From: Lagopus muta
Taxonomy: Eukaryota; Chordata; Aves; Galliformes; Phasianidae
Direction of reading: 5' to 3'
Length of the DNA stretch: 64,000 nucleotides
NCBI RefSeq assembly: GCF_023343835.1
Contig: NC_064435.1
Span: forward strand, 88,692,788 to 88,756,787
Under the pieces are notes generated by a model. It was not told the origin of the DNA. It saw only the letters and a list, made by a program, of their open reading frames with translations, and did not search any database. A program made the position numbers and the translations under genes. Positions 33,421 through 45,449 of the stretch are shown here, piece by piece (position 1 is the stretch's first letter; each line of letters begins with the position of its first letter).

Positions 33421-36400
33421 AAGTAAATGGTATCCATTAAGTGTAATGTCTCTGAGCTAAATCCTGCAGCAAAGAAAATGTTAGTCATTGCTTTGCAATT
33501 TGCCAGTTGCTTCCAGCTTGTTTTTCTCTTTCCATCACAGTCAAGTTAATCACTTTCAATAGGCCAACCCTGCAATGAAAAGTAAAAGCAACTTCCTTAG
33601 ACAGTTCCTTTGAGTTTGTTTGCTTTCAAAGAACATTTTGCAGGCAGGAGGTACTGGAGAGTAATGACAGGAAGAAAAAAAGGAGAGAGAATGTGTTAAC
33701 AGTGGTTTTATCCCCCTGAAATGTGGTTTTACCACATTTTTCCCATTTTCCTTTACCCATACACAAAAAAAAAAAAACAAAAAACAAACAAACAAAAAAA
33801 AAAACCCACTTTTATTACATTTAGGGGGCAGTGGGATCTGAACTAAAATGCAGCAATGACATCAAAAAGCTGACCTGAGCTAGCATGAAATATTGTCCCC
33901 TCATTTTCCTTGAGAGCAGTTACTAATTCTCAGAGTAGGGATACTGTCTAAACTGGGCTTTAGCATGGAAATAATGACTAAGTGATAGGGCATGTTCAGA
34001 AATACAATATACAAAACAAGAGAGAAAAAAGCACAGTGAGCTTAGCTCAGACTACAGAAACAGACCCAGGTCAGCTTGCTAACTGGTTTATTTTAGAATT
34101 TTAAATAATCATATTCATTATCCTCCAACTGCTTGAAAAAATATTTCATGGCCACAGATTACACATGGAGAGATTTGAGAGCAGTCAGCTGGTGAACACA
34201 TTTCTTCTTGGGAAAACCCCAACATACATCAAAATAAAAAATGCAGACATAATTCTAGTGCTGAAAGCCTCCTCAGTTTTCATTGCATAATTATTGTTTT
34301 TTAAAAAATCAGACTTTAAAAGAGTCCTTGCCAAAAATAAAAGTTTTATGGTAAAATAATGGGTTTTAAATTAGTCACAGGGAGCCCTGAGTATAACCGA
34401 GAATTTTCATGTTCACTATCATCTATACTTCTAATGTCTCAGACATCTGTAATATCTTTGGAAAGCTGTCATTATTATAAGGTTTTTACTACTTTATCTA
34501 CTGAATCCAGCTTTTAAGATTATAGATGTGATGCAGTATTCTGACTTAAAAATACTGAAGAATGTGTGGTATATGTACAGTGATTTCCATGTAGATAAAC
34601 ATATTATCTCTGACGACACACGTGACATGCATAAATATACATACACGCATATTTATAATTGAGAGTATCATTAACTAGTGGACATATTTGATTCAATTAT
34701 ACCTCTGAATTTAATTACAGTCTCCTGTGGACAGATCTGAATATGACTCAATCGTCCCAACTCAAAAACAAGAAATATTTTTGTTAATACAGAAAATTTA
34801 GTACAAAATGCCACAAAGCTATTAAGTACTAAATAAGTAAGATATGAAACAGGGCATCTAGAGGCTTCAGAGTCTGCTGCTGGAGGGTAATTTTGTTTAT
34901 TTCTACATTAAATGCATCATACTTGAGGCATAAATACACATGTTGTTCTTGAAATCAAAATGTATATATAGTTCCAAATAGCTTTTTGAATTATAGCAAG
35001 GCTGGGAATGTGAGCTTCATGGCTCAAGCACAGCTCTAATAAGAGAGATAAGAGCAAGTGATTAGTAGCCTTGCTTTCTTTTAGTCCATTTGACTGGGCT
35101 GTTTTGCTTTCCAGGGTAGCTCTTGTGCGTCTCTACTTACGCTCTTGCTCTCCCCATACCTATTGTGTTACTTCAGAGGCTGCAAAATGAAGGAGCAAAC
35201 TCAGGCCTCCAGCCCCCTCTGTTCCTCTCAGCGTAATGCCGTACCAAGTCTTAAAATATGCAATCAGGTTTTAGCCCTTGCAACTTGCTTGGGATTTGTT
35301 CCATCTGAATTGCCTCTGTTTAGAGGCAATTGAAACTGTTACAGTTTTCAATATAAATAAAACGTGACTTCTTTGTGTGTGTGTAGAGGAGCTTTTTGGT
35401 CTTCCCTGGGGGAACTGCTGATAGGAGGAGGTCTGAGCACATCCTCTGAATTAGCCACAGCTGAAGAGGTTTCCAAACTGTTTATACTTGAGAACGCTGG
35501 AAGACTCCAGTAGGAATAACTGTAAACCTACTCATTACAGTTTGCAGATCTCCTAGTGAGAGAATGGGTGAGTGAATAAGCATCTGAAAACAACTGTGCT
35601 TTATCCTTTTTCTCACACATCTGCCATGATTTACTTATGCCTTGGCAGACTGAGCAGCCTGCCTTAGTAAATCAGCAGCAGTCACCTTAGCCTCCTCCCA
35701 GAGGGTTCAGACTGAGGTATGTACAGGTTGGGATGATTCATGGAAATTTTTAAAGCCCCCTGAAGGATCTTTCTGTGACTTGATAAATGCACAGATGTGC
35801 CAGGTAGAAACCCTTGCATTTGGCAGAACTCTGCTGATGGATTTTACGCTAAACAAGCATGCCAGATCAGCACAAGGTTCTCTGCTATGGTCCTCCAGAG
35901 GCTTGATGCACATGCATGCACACAGAAGGGTCCTTGCCTATCCCACGATTCAGAAGCTGCAAAAAAGTGTCAGAAGAGAATCAGGACACATATATATAGG
36001 ATGTGAAGGGGGAGGTTGTTGCACAGACTTTGGTAAAAACCCTAATTTAGCATTTTCAGTGTACATCTAGGATAGGCTGGAGGGCAGAACCCATATACGA
36101 TTCTGGATGAGAGTAAACTGAATAGGCAGCCAAAAGGGCCTTACTCCTGGAGTGCATCAGCCAGAGCAGTGCTAGCCAGTAGAGGAAAGGGATTGTCCCA
36201 CTCTGCTCTACGGTGGTGCAGCACTGAGTTCTGTGTGCACTTTTGGGTGCTGCAATATAAAACGACACATTGGATACTGTCATAATGACCATCACAGTGG
36301 CCTATGCACATCCCAGTGGACACCACTGCCCTGCCTTTATCTCTGGACTCTGTAAGTACAGGAGCACTGGCAGCTGGACCAGCACTTGCTGAGCTTAGGC

Positions 36401-36544
36401 CTTCTGGTGCCATACAAATGTGGACAGAAGAGGAGTCAAAGCAGGAAGGCAGGTGACAGCCCATGTGGGTGTGGGACAAGAGAGAGGCAATTCCATGAAC
36501 ATCAGGGGTGCCACACTACAAAGAGAAAATGTGGAAGTAGCACA
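33421..36544. other. Gene-free stretch
   Basis: An A-rich AAAC-type tract lies at about 33764-33805. Elsewhere the DNA is AT-rich and unique. Overlapping open frames at 35707-36479 occur on both strands and match no protein I know. No mobile element recognised. Confidence 0.45.
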
Positions 36545-37150
36545 ATCATTCCTGACCTCCAGTGAATGATGAAGAATGTTGTGGGGTCGAGGCATGTTCA
36601 CTATCGTGAATCGTCATGGGGCCAACTCATGCCTGTCAGCTACAGGACAGTGAGAAGCCCATGGAGGTGGATTCTCTAGAGAATGACATGGGGCCAAGGC
36701 ATGTCTGCTACGAAGTACATGTGGTACCAGGGCGAGCTCTTTGCCCAGAGACTGACATGGCACAGAAACTTGCCCACCATCAAGGGAATGGCATTGGGCC
36801 AAATCATTCCTGACCTCTAGTGAATGACAGGGAGGAGCCCATGGATGTGAGCTCTCCACCAAATGCCAAGAGGCTAAGGCATGCCAAACACCTAGAGAAT
36901 GGAGTGGATACCAGGCATGCCAATTGGTCACAGAACGATGAGAAGCACAGACATGGATATCATTCAGGAAATGACAAGAAGGATAGATATGGTCACCATT
37001 CTTTACCCAGTGATCTGAGGCACAGGTTTTAGCAACAACTCAGAGAAATTCATGGAACATAAGCATATTCATTGTAGAGACCAATATTCAGTGAATGGCA
37101 GGGAACCAAGCCATTTCTATCTCTAAAAGAGCAGCAAGAGGCCAAGTTGT
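36545..37150. repeat. Decayed 36-bp minisatellite, about 16 units
   Basis: A motif like GGCCAAGGCATG, or its GAGCCCATGG variant, recurs near 36585, 36620, 36653, 36692, 36726, 36760, 36797, 36831, 36872, 36908, 36944, 36980, 37017, 37057, 37103 and 37140. Most steps are 33-41 bp, clustering on 36, with one jump of 46. Because 36 is a multiple of three, each strand shows a 12-residue periodic translation. In the plus frame phased with 36616, units read like NDMGPRHVC and NDEKHRHGYH, with a single stop (36811-36813) between 36616 and 37029. The minus frame 36614-36931 is open with a CHSLE period. Units are diverged. No coding role is shown. Confidence 0.85.
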
Positions 37151-37632
37151 GCTTGCTATTAAAAGAACAAAATTCTATAAATAAAACTGCTGTGTTTTTA
37201 CGCAGGTTAGCCTCTTGAGTTTGGAGATGTAGAGTGATCAGAAGAGGTTGAGGTTTTTGTCTTCTGTGTAAATCAACAATTTGATGATTAACCAAAGTTT
37301 GGCAGGTGAGATAACAAGCAGGTGAGACAAAACTGCACCCTCAAATAGTGTCTGATACCAGAGAAGGACAAAGACTTGTGGGTCTTTTTGTGGAGATGCA
37401 GCTATGCAAGAAAAAGTAGTAGACAGTGAATTTCTCCTAAGTTTTTTCATTGATGTTTCCTCAGGTAATGTATCAATCCCCAGCTCTTGCTAACGCACAA
37501 TCATCTCTGAACTTGTGGGTTTTCAAAGCACCTTCCCAATTCCTTCAGTTTGTATCTTTGCAAAAGGTATCATCTCCAAAGCTTTTTAAAATGATTGCAT
37601 AAGGATTACTAAATTTAATATTAGAGAATGTT
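37151..37632. other. Gene-free stretch
   Basis: Unique AT-rich sequence between the minisatellite and a CR1. No gene recognised. Confidence 0.45.
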
Positions 37633-38097
37633 TAAAGAGGGGCTACAAAGATGGTGAAGGAGCCCTAGAGTTCAAGACATATGAGGAACAGCGGAGGTCT
37701 CTTGGTTTGTTCAGTCCAAAGAAGAGGAGACTGAGGAGATGCCTCGTGGTGGCCTACAGCTGCCCCACAAGGAGAGTGCAGGGGCAGCACTGATCTCTTC
37801 TCCATGATGAAAATGACAGGATCTGAGGGAAAGGCATGGAGCTGTATCAGGGGAGGGTCAGCCTGCCTTTTAGGTTCTTCACAAGAGGGACACCAGGCTC
37901 TGGAACAATGTCCCTGGAGCAATGGTCGTGGAACTTACCTTGTTAGAATTCAAGAAGTATTTGGAAGTGCTGGGGAAGTGGGGAAGTGCTCTCAGAGCAT
38001 TTAAATTTTGTGTGGCCCTGTGTGGAGTCAGGAGTTGGACTCAATAATACTTTTGGGTCCCCTCCAGCTAGGGATATTCTTATGATTCTGTGATTCT
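37633..38097 (+). mobile_element. CR1 LINE, 3' fragment of an older subtype
   Basis: The order of CR1 blocks is intact though diverged: AGAGGGGCTACAAAGATGGT, GGAGACTGAGGAGATGCC, GGGGAGGGTCAGCCTGCC, AGTCAGGAGTTGGACTCAAT, and a tail ATTCTTATGATTCTGTGATT. Frameshifts and substitutions have destroyed ORF2. The tail type matches the minus-strand copy at 24.92-25.33 kb. There is a local GGGGAAGTGGGGAAGTG slippage near 37972-37988. Confidence 0.87.
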
Positions 38098-40439
38098 GGG
38101 ATGCTAATGCAGTGTATATCCAGGCACAGTTTCTTTTCAGGAAAAAACAAATCAAGTTAGCAAAGAAAAAGAAGAAAAAATGAGAACTGAGGGTATTGAT
38201 TTGCTAAAGATTGGCTTTACTTAGAGCCTGAGCCAGGATAACAGAACCACAGGACATGTCTGTATGTAAGGAGCAGCTATTCACAGTCCTTCTTGAGATG
38301 TATAGATTTAATGGCAGCTGTATCTCATTCTAAAACTGGCTTATGCTATGAGATACAGTATGTACAGTAAAAATAGCACTCTCCACACAGCAGGCTTCTA
38401 TTATAGGATTAACCAATTGTGCTCACATTGTGAAAACCTGCTAGCAACTACGGAAAGCAAATCTCATCAAAGCAGCAAGGCAATGAAAGAAACTCACAAA
38501 TGAAAGGCTAATGACCTAAAAATAAAATCCCAACCTGAATATATATCAGAAGATATTGCCTAAAAAGCTATGGCAGAAAACTGCAAGTTGTTCAATTAAT
38601 CCCAGATAACAAAATTTGTGTTTCTTGTTCCTATATGTCCTTTGCTTCTGCATGTGGTAAAGCCTATAAGATTGTAAAATGGCGAGAGGATAGGTTGCAT
38701 ATAAAGTATGTTTATTAATAAATTCCCTTTTTAAATGATTCTTCAGGTAAAACAGAAGAGGCACGGATGATTCTGACTGACGTGAAAAAGTTATCTTAAC
38801 ATTATACAGTCTTCTGCCAGTTCCTGCAGGGACTGAAGTTTTATTCAGCCCATTTAGAATAAATAACAGAGAAAATGATGTTGTTCACTTCCAGAGCGAA
38901 CAGAATTTTGTTCCCTTCATGTCCATGTCACTCATTTAATTACACTTCAGTAAGTACAAAGAAATTTGATCATTGCTTTCAGTTCAAATGTTCTGGTGCT
39001 ATGTCCTGTGGTAGCATAGAGTACCAGGCAGAGAGTTCAGTGCAGAAGGAGAAATTCAGCAATTTCCAGCTCCTGGAACAAAGACTGTTGCCTAAAGTAT
39101 TCTTTCTTGCCCCTTCTTATTTCCAGAATCTTCACATAAAGTCATCAGCATACGCTCTGTAAGATTGGATTTAATGCATTTCTAGAGCCTCTTATTAACC
39201 TTTCAGAAAAACTGACATTTCCTGATTTACCAGACAACTAAGTCTTATTTGATCACGGTAGACGGTCTCTTCTCAGATAATCACTCCTTTCTTCTCCCGT
39301 CAACCAGAGCAGACTGGGGCCTCTGCTCCCTTAGCTGTGATGAACTGCCCTCTTGACTGCCTGTGCACAGCACAAAAGCAGAGCTTGAGAAATGATGTTA
39401 TGCAGCCCCACGGTCCAAAACTCCTGCAGGTAGGCTCTAACCCAGGCATAGGTAGATTGAGTAGTAGATAATTTTTTATTAAGGTACTGACAGAAATTCA
39501 GTCCTCCAGGATGTGTATCAGCCTAAGTAAAAACCACTGTTATTCTTGAGTTTCCATTCCTGCTGAGCCAGCACCTGTTTGCACTTTTCCCTCATTCTGG
39601 GCAAGAAAAGATTCTCACTTAGTGTGTAATAAAATGTCACTTTATTTCCACTGTAAGCCAAACACATTGACATCATTGGGTGTGTGCCTGGTTTATAGCT
39701 GAAGGATTTAGCCTTTCGTATTTACTCAGTTATCTAGATCCTCCCCCCTCCTTCATTTCTTTTCCCAGACAGGTCAAAACAGCAAATCCCTCAGGTTAAC
39801 TTTTAAGTAAGTACTTGTGAGACTGTCACATGCTCATAGATAAATTTGATTTCTGAAAGATACCAGAAAGCAGGCCACTACTAAGACATTAATTCCTTTT
39901 GTAAAATTAGAAAGCATCTTTTTTTTTTTTTTCCTAAATATTTAACCAACTCGTACTGTAACTGTGAAAATAAAGTATTTGCAACAAACCAGATATCATA
40001 AAAGCAGTGAGTACCTATATAAAGCAATGTATCACTTGACAAAAAAACTCCTAGAAAATAAAGGATGGTCTTTCGTGATTGATGTTGTGTTTCCTTCCCA
40101 CAATCTAAGCTGGCTTTCAGAAACATAAATGCTAATTATTTTTCCCACACACATGAAGGACAAAACATATCATCAGGGATTCAAAAACTGACACAAAGTA
40201 ATATCCCTTTATACTTGCTTGGAGACCACACATGGCTTTTTATGCAACTCATATGTTGGTTATTGGAAGGATGAATCATCTCATTCTATCCCCCATGACA
40301 ATTTTAACTAAAAGAGTGTGTTCTGCTTTATATGTATCTATATATCTAGGCAGAGCTCTATATCAGTGTAGATACACACTGGTGTATAGCTGTATCTATC
40401 AGTATTTATATCTATAGTGCTACTATATGCAGATGTTTA
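38098..40439. other. Gene-free AT-rich stretch
   Basis: No recognised exon or element. A T tract lies at about 39919-39933. The last 120 bases before the mariner element are rich in TATC/TATA motifs. Confidence 0.5.
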
Positions 40440-41293
40440 TAGGTTACTGCAAAACTAATGCTTCTTATTTATTTCCATATAAAAAACTAGTTACAAAGAG
40501 CACAGTAATGCTGTTTGACAGAGCAAATTCTCAGATAAAAAATGCTATTTCTCAACATGGTCACCACTGTCACCACTAGCCAGTTTGCATGGATGAGCTG
40601 ATGGAGATGGTTTTCACTTTGTGTTGTGACAGCTAAGCATGGCCATCTGGAACGTGGCTGATCCTTCACTTCACTGTCATCACTGCTGAAACACATCACT
40701 TACTACCTCACTGTGAAAATACCCACTGTTTGGTCCCAGGAAGCATTCAGCAGCTCCAAAAGCAATGTCTCCAATTTTATTATGTTGCCCCGGGATATCA
40801 AAAGTGGATGTTGGTGGTATGGCAGTAGAGGCTGAACCTTCCCACTATTCCAATACATGTTGTTGCCACGCAACAGATGGCAGCAGAGGGGCAGTCTGAC
40901 AAAATGGCATCTGACTGGAAGTGCATTGGAAACAAAGTTGTGTCACTGAACTCTTCCATGCAGAAATAATCATACCCATTGACATTCATTAAGGCTTGCT
41001 GAATGTTTATGGAGACCACACAGTAGATATGAGCACAGTGAGGTAGTGGGTGGTGTGTTTCAACACTGGTATCTGTGATAGTGTGTCGCCTCCACTGGTA
41101 CAGATTTTTATGAGCATGGCATGCAGGCTCTTGTTCATCTCTGGGGAAAATGCATAACTAAAGGTAGTGACTATGTTGAAAAAGAGTGCTTTGCAGCTGA
41201 GAATTTGCTCTATCAAATAGTGTCATTGTGCTCTTTGTATCTGTTGTCATATCCACGGAAATAAACAAAAGGCATTAGTTTCAGAGTAGCCTA
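40440..41293 (-). mobile_element. Mariner-type DNA transposon remnant, internally deleted, with long inverted ends
   Basis: The left end GGTTACTGCAAAACTAATG (from 40442) pairs with the inverted right end GGCTACTCTGAAACTAATG (to 41291). A TA dinucleotide lies outside each, as expected of Tc1/mariner insertions, and the ends resemble known mariner termini. Inverted similarity continues inward for about 120 bp on each side, including AGAGCAAATTCTCAG, far longer than the usual ~30 bp. On the minus strand, from about 40770 down to about 40590, the translation follows the DNA-binding and linker part of mariner transposase (QTV...TVR, then FSSDDSEVKDQPRS and LHQLIHANW). In-frame stops and frameshifts are present. 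The catalytic D,D34D region is absent. At 850 bp it is shorter than a full mariner (~1.3 kb), so it is a dead deletion derivative. Confidence 0.8.
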
Positions 41294-42275
41294 TGTGACT
41301 GATGATAAGAGGCATCAATACCTATTGACTTTATACCTAGTATTACCAATGGATACTGGTATCTATTGCTAGGTATTGATGTTATTGACAAGAGTTGTTG
41401 TCAACACTTATTGATCTTGATACTCTTTGATAAGAGGCATCATTACTTCTAAAAAAGCTCTTAACAGGTATGCATACTGATTGATAACAGTAAGTCACGA
41501 TGCCCTATAATACCAACTGATTCCAATAGTTGTAATAATGGTAGACATCAGTATCTGTCAAAACTGATACCAATTAATAGGAATTTATACCTATCAATAA
41601 TTTAAAATCAACACTGCCAGGACTGATACTGATATCTACAGGCATTATTATCAATAAATTTCAAAACCTAATGTTAGGCACCAAAGCTTTTCAATATCAG
41701 TACCTATCAGTGTCAGTATGCACAGACACCTACCATTATCAATACCAACCAGCACTGACAAGTGCCAGCAGGCACTGAGATCTACCAATATTGTAAACTA
41801 TCGATAGGCATCACTACCCACCTATTTTGGTACCTATGAATAGGCATCAATATCATTAGCTATTGATACCTATCAGAACCCACCAAAATTAATATCAGTC
41901 AATAGACATCTACACCTATCACTTATTTTTACCCATCAAAAGGCACTGATATTTGTCAAAATCAAAAAGGAACTACACCTAGTGATACTAACACCTATCT
42001 ATATTAATAGGCATCAGTAGGTGTCTAATACCTATCATTTTCAATACCAGTTTTGATATAAATAAGGATTGATGCCTACTGATACGCAACATTTGATGTC
42101 AATAGCAATCAATAGTTAAATCAGTACTTATTGATTTTCACATCAATTAGTAATTATATTGATATTATAGGTTTCCCTATCCCCATCAACAAGTATTTTT
42201 AGGTATCCATATCTTTCAGTACTGACTTCAATATCTATAGGCATCAGTATCTGTCACTATCAACATCTTAAAATG
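41294..42275. repeat. Degenerate ~36-bp tandem repeat rich in TATCAATA/TATTGATA
   Basis: Nearly 1 kb is made of variations on GGCATCAATACCTATCAATA and its inverse. The GGCA anchor occurs at 41771, 41807 and 41843 (36 bp apart), then 41905 and 41942, with looser spacing elsewhere (for example 41311, 41436, 42010 and 42240). Some copies are inverted (for example GATTGATGCCTACTGATA near 42066). Since TATCAATA and TATTGATA are complements, many short hairpins are possible. It abuts the mariner remnant on the left and a CR1 on the right. Units are too diverged for a clean consensus by eye. It has no coding potential and no spacer structure. Confidence 0.75.
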
Positions 42276-42287
42276 ATGTTAGCCTGT

Positions 42288-42665
42288 TGAATTTTTGGGC
42301 TTGTTTAGGTTGAAGAAGAAAAGGCTTCAGAGAGACCTCACTGTGGTCTTCCAGTGCTTGAACAGAGCTCACAGTGAGGAGGGGGACTTACTTTTTACAC
42401 TGATAGTGATAGGACAGAGGGAAATCTCTCTAAACTAAAAGAGGGAGATTTAAGTTAGATGTTAGGAAGAAATTTTTTACTCAGAGGGTTGTGAGGCATT
42501 GGAATAGGTTGCCCAGAGAGGTTTGTGCATGCCCCATCTCCAAAGGCATTCAAGGCCAGGTGGATGGGATCCTGGACAGCCTGATCTGGTGGCTGTCTAC
42601 TTTGCCCATGGCAGAGAAGTGGATGATCTTTAAGGTCACCTCCAACCTAAGCCATTCTATGATTT
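42288..42665 (+). mobile_element. CR1 LINE, 3' fragment
   Basis: The ORF2 3' part is recognisable: GCTTCAGAGAGACCTCACTG, TGATAGTGATAGGACAGAGG, GATGTTAGGAAGAAATTTTT, TGAGGCATTGGAATAGGTTG and the end CAACCTAAGCCATTCTATGA. A 70-codon frame at 42491-42700 begins with the C-terminal RHWNRLPREV tail and runs past the element end. The copy is 5'-truncated at the edge of the TATCAATA repeat. Confidence 0.93.
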
Positions 42666-44431
42666 TTATAATCAATACCACAAAGTATACATACCTCTAA
42701 AAATACATTAATTAATGGCAGTGGAGTTGCTCTTCATAGCGTTGTAAAAAATGCTTGCAGAGCTAAAGCAGGCACAGTGATTGTCCTGATGCTAAGAAAC
42801 TGAATGGAGGATTTCTACCTAGGGACCACAAGAGAAAGGGAAATAAGAACATACTTTATTTTTGAGACACAGCTATGTAAGATTGTAGGTACCAAGAATT
42901 ATCTGAGGAGCAGACCATTGCAAAATATGGATGCATCCTATTCAGTTGACCACTTTGAGGATTAACTTGAGCAGCAGGCACATGGTAATGTTAAAGGTTT
43001 ATGTACAGCATTTAAGAACACGTGGGTTATGGCATGCTGTATGGTCCCCACTTTCACACCCCTTCACTATTTCAGATGAAGAACATTTAAATAGCACTGA
43101 AACAAGTAATTTACATGCAGATGCTGAGGTGTTGTTTCTTAATGAGTCACACACATAAAAAAATCCATGTAAAATTTGCTTGCTGATGTTTTGGATAGAA
43201 ATGAATTAACTTGCTACAATAATAAATAGTGAAACAAACTAATATCATCTCAGGATTGTATAAGCAGACTAGGGAATCTCCTTATGTTTATAAAACAGAA
43301 ACTGTGCTTGTATTCATCCCATACTGACTCTTACATTCAATCAATTCATCTGAGGTAGAGAAACACACCATGCTAAGAATTCCTTCTGGGTGCTTCTGTT
43401 TGAAATGAAGGATTGATTTGCTCTAGAATCAAACAGTGCTTTTCTACAATACCATGATGGTAAAAAAATGATACAACAAGGAGACCACGGAGCACTCTCA
43501 CTTGTCAAAGACAGCTTCAGTAAAGTATGTTGATAACGCAACAGTGTTGGACTAAAGTGATTTGATGGTTTGGTTCACATGGTGAAAAATAAATTATTGA
43601 TACAGGCTACATTTCTAAGACATCTTAATGTAAAGATTTACTTGGCAAATGCCTCCTTGGAGATAACTCATGCATGAGTAGTGTGTATTTTCATTCTTGA
43701 TTCACTAAAAGGATAATATTTTTACTGCAAATGCAGGAAAAATGTCTCAATAGATTAAACTGCATTTTATGTTTCTTAAAAGAAAGCAACAAATATACAT
43801 CAGGAATCTTTTCCAGCTCACTTATCTACTTCATTAGAAATACTGTAGCTGGTGGTTCAGCTTTTCCAAAACCATACACTTCTATGTTATGAGCTGCTCT
43901 TAAGAAGAGAATAATAAACATAAAAGAGTACAGTCCAAACAACTTAAGCCTTAACTAGAAGTGCTGAGAACTGTGTAGATGTGATTATATTCTCCTGTTG
44001 ACTAATATGTATAATGACAGAATTCTCCCCCATAAAAGTACTAGACAGAATATAATATATGGCTTTTGAGACTACGTATCTCAATCTATCAGCACTTTCC
44101 CACCCATTCTTACAGAATATGATCAATGTTTATGTATTTTCAGAAGACCTCCCTTACACATTGGATGGATTGTAAGGTGAGGGTGGGATTTCTAAAAAGT
44201 TCATAACAGATGCAGAGCAAGGCCAGCACTGGGGGTGTACAAACCACCCATCTTGGAGTACACACATCACAACTAGAAAGAAAGATCAGCTATGTCGTTC
44301 ATTGCATGAACTCATGCCAACATGAGTTCTTCTAGACTTTGAGGTCTTTTGGCATCTGAAATTTTAATGCTGGACTCACACAGTTATCCAAGCTGGATTA
44401 AGTTATATAAAGTGCAACTAGTTTCCAAAGT
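42666..44431. other. Gene-free AT-rich stretch
   Basis: No recognised exon or repeat. Confidence 0.5.
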
Positions 44432-45449
44432 GAATCATAGAATGGCTTGGGTTGGAAAAGACCTCAAAGATCATCTAGTTCAACTCCCCTACAGGGGCAG
44501 GGTTGCCACTCACTAAATCAGGCTGCCCACAGTCCCACCCAACCTGGCCTCCAGGGATGGGTGAACCACAGCTGCTCTGGGCAACCTGTTCCAATGCCTT
44601 ATTACTCTCTGAGTAAAAAAATTCCTCATAAAATCTAATCTAAACCTCTGTTCTTTTAGTGTATTACCATTCCTCCTTGTCCTATCACAATCAGACCATT
44701 GATCTCCCTCTTGTTTATAAGCTCCCTTTAGGTGCTGGAAGGCTGTAATGAGGTCTCCCTGGAGTCTTCATCCTTTCTTCATAAGGGAGGTGCTCTGATG
44801 ATGAGCCCTCTGATCATCTTCATGACCGTCCTCTTCTCCAACAGCTCTGCATCCTTCCTCTAGTGGGGCCCCAGACCTGGACACAATGCATGGGGCATCA
44901 CAAGAGCAAAGTAGAGGGTGGCAATCACCTCCTTCTCCCTACTGGACACTCCTCGTTTGATGCAGCCCAGAACACACTTGGCTTTCTTGGCTGCAAATGC
45001 ACACTTGCTGGCTTATGTCAAGCTTTTCATACACCAGGACTCCCAAGTCCTTCTCCACTTGGCTGCTCTCAGTGAGTTCTCCCTGTCTGTACTCGTATCT
45101 GGGATCACCACAACCCAAGTACAACACCTGAATCTCATTATGTGCCCGTGAGCCCAGTTTTCAAGCTTGGCTGGGTCCTTTTGGATGGCATCCATTCTTT
45201 CATACCAACTGCATGACTCAGTTTGGTGTCATCTGCAAGCTTGATCAGGGTGCACTCTATCCCACTGTCTATGTCATTATGAAGATGTTGAAGAGCACTG
45301 GTCCCAAGACTAACCCATAAGTAACACCACTTGTGATCAGCCTCCACCTGTACACAAAGCCATTGATCACAGCACTCTCACTGTGACCATCCAACCAGTT
45401 ATTTATCTACCAAGTAATATGCCCTTCAGATCCATCCCTCTCTAAGTGA
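44432..45449 (-). mobile_element. CR1 LINE, ~1 kb copy with reverse-transcriptase remnant
   Basis: The longest CR1 copy in the window, with its inverted tail at 44432. Three minus-strand frames carry consecutive parts of the ORF2 reverse transcriptase: 45138-45347 (HNDIDSGIECTLIKLADDTK, with the catalytic Ala-Asp-Asp codons at about 45228-45236), 45013-45195 (KLENWAHGHIMRF) and 44939-45127 (VEKDLGVLVYEKLD). They overlap in different frames, so at least two frameshifts break the protein. The endonuclease domain and the N-terminal half of the reverse transcriptase are missing through 5' truncation near 45449. It is non-functional. Confidence 0.95.

Noticed and set aside
36545..37150. CRISPR-like array with 36-bp periodicity
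   Set aside because: Units are contiguous and all diverged, with no alternating constant repeat and unique spacer; the setting is vertebrate DNA.
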